A DNA stretch of 64,000 nucleotides from assembly GCA_963829485.1 (NCBI GenBank), contig CAWHIK010000004.1:372001-436000 (forward strand), given 5' to 3'. Positions 63,864 through 64,000 of the stretch are shown here, piece by piece. Each line of letters begins with the position of its first letter. Position 1 is the stretch's first letter. The DNA is from JBGPQJ01 sp963829485 (GTDB lineage Bacteria; Chloroflexota; Anaerolineae; Anaerolineales; Villigracilaceae). A model generated the notes under the pieces. That model did not search any database. It was not told the DNA's origin and was given only the letters and a program-made list of their open reading frames with translations. The position numbers were made by a program, and so were the translations under genes.

Positions 63864-64000
63864 TCAATCGATAACGAGGGTCACCGGACAATGGTCTGAG
63901 CCAGGCACGTCATCGCGAATGATCACATCGCTGATCCTAGGAACAAGGTTCTTTGAAACCAGAAAATAATCCAGCCGCCAGCCCACATTTCTTGCTCTGG
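63864..64000 (-). CDS. xthA: Exodeoxyribonuclease III, C-terminal end (truncated by window)
   Basis: The last 45 residues of a minus-strand frame that runs off the right edge, stop at 63864-63866. It contains NVGWRLDYFLVS and GSDHCPV, the conserved end of ExoIII/Xth (Asp of the catalytic site and the SDHCP active-site histidine). It repairs abasic sites. Upstream part not visible. Confidence 0.88.
   Translation of the reverse strand, partial: RARNVGWRLDYFLVSKNLVPRISDVIIRDDVPGSDHCPVTLVID

Noticed and set aside
1..64000. CRISPR array, insertion sequence or prophage
   Set aside because: No spaced direct repeats, transposase motifs, integrase or phage structural genes were found in any frame.

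Overview
The window is 64 kb of a gene-dense bacterial chromosome of roughly even base composition. Promoters are sigma70-type, Rho-independent hairpins are frequent, and TTG/GTG starts are common. Gene content points to an anaerobic or facultative heterotroph, most probably Chloroflexota (Anaerolineae-like). That placement is inference from the mix of families: ferredoxin-linked KorAB, G5/3D-type wall lipoproteins, Thr/Pro-rich lipoproteins, an extended L31 and RSH/FtsH/TypA housekeeping genes. No rRNA is present to settle it. No prophage, insertion sequence or CRISPR array was seen.

Layout: 1-2890 PIG-L deacetylase, M20 amidohydrolase and a membrane-anchored protein; 2936-9036 typA, a GntR regulator, korAB and arfB; 9059-15136 a DMT exporter, then pyruvate kinase, CoA-transferase, alanine dehydrogenase and ornithine aminotransferase on the minus strand, which look like amino-acid fermentation; 15237-18405 a MoxR-DUF58-MBL operon; 18507 a tRNA-Arg; 18672-20454 small membrane and hypothetical proteins; 20470-24055 an amino-sugar unit (nagA plus a SIS isomerase/deaminase) and an M23 lipoprotein; 24075-31860 guaB, then a glycosyltransferase, ChbG-like deacetylase, GPH-type transporter, GlcNAc-kinase-like protein and ATP-grasp ligase; 32113-34999 redox proteins, an orphan receiver and a zinc-ribbon protein; 35061-38667 hydrolase, cca, hpt and tdk; 38769-39844 rplU, rpmA and an unusual rpmE; 40022-41290 a cytochrome lipoprotein and dienelactone hydrolase; 41366-51103 a long DNA-end-processing operon followed by archease and RtcB; 51253-64000 glnQ, ybaK, rsh, moeA, VKOR, a TrmH-type methylase, a G5/3D lipoprotein, miaA, fadD, ftsH and the end of xthA.

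The most interesting region is 41366-51103. A degenerate SF1 helicase-like protein, a small protein, an active-looking UvrD/AddA-like helicase, a separate iron-sulfur PD-(D/E)XK nuclease and RecJ are packed head to tail, then RNA-repair genes follow. It looks like an AddAB-type machine whose domains are encoded as separate subunits. A second notable object is ribosomal protein L31 carrying a C-terminal domain like that of RNA polymerase alpha.

Six otherwise intact genes (korA, ald, the dienelactone hydrolase, the UvrD helicase, moeA and the G5/3D lipoprotein) each carry one single-base frameshift, mostly in short homopolymers. Assembly indel error is the simplest explanation. They are annotated as single genes over their full extent.
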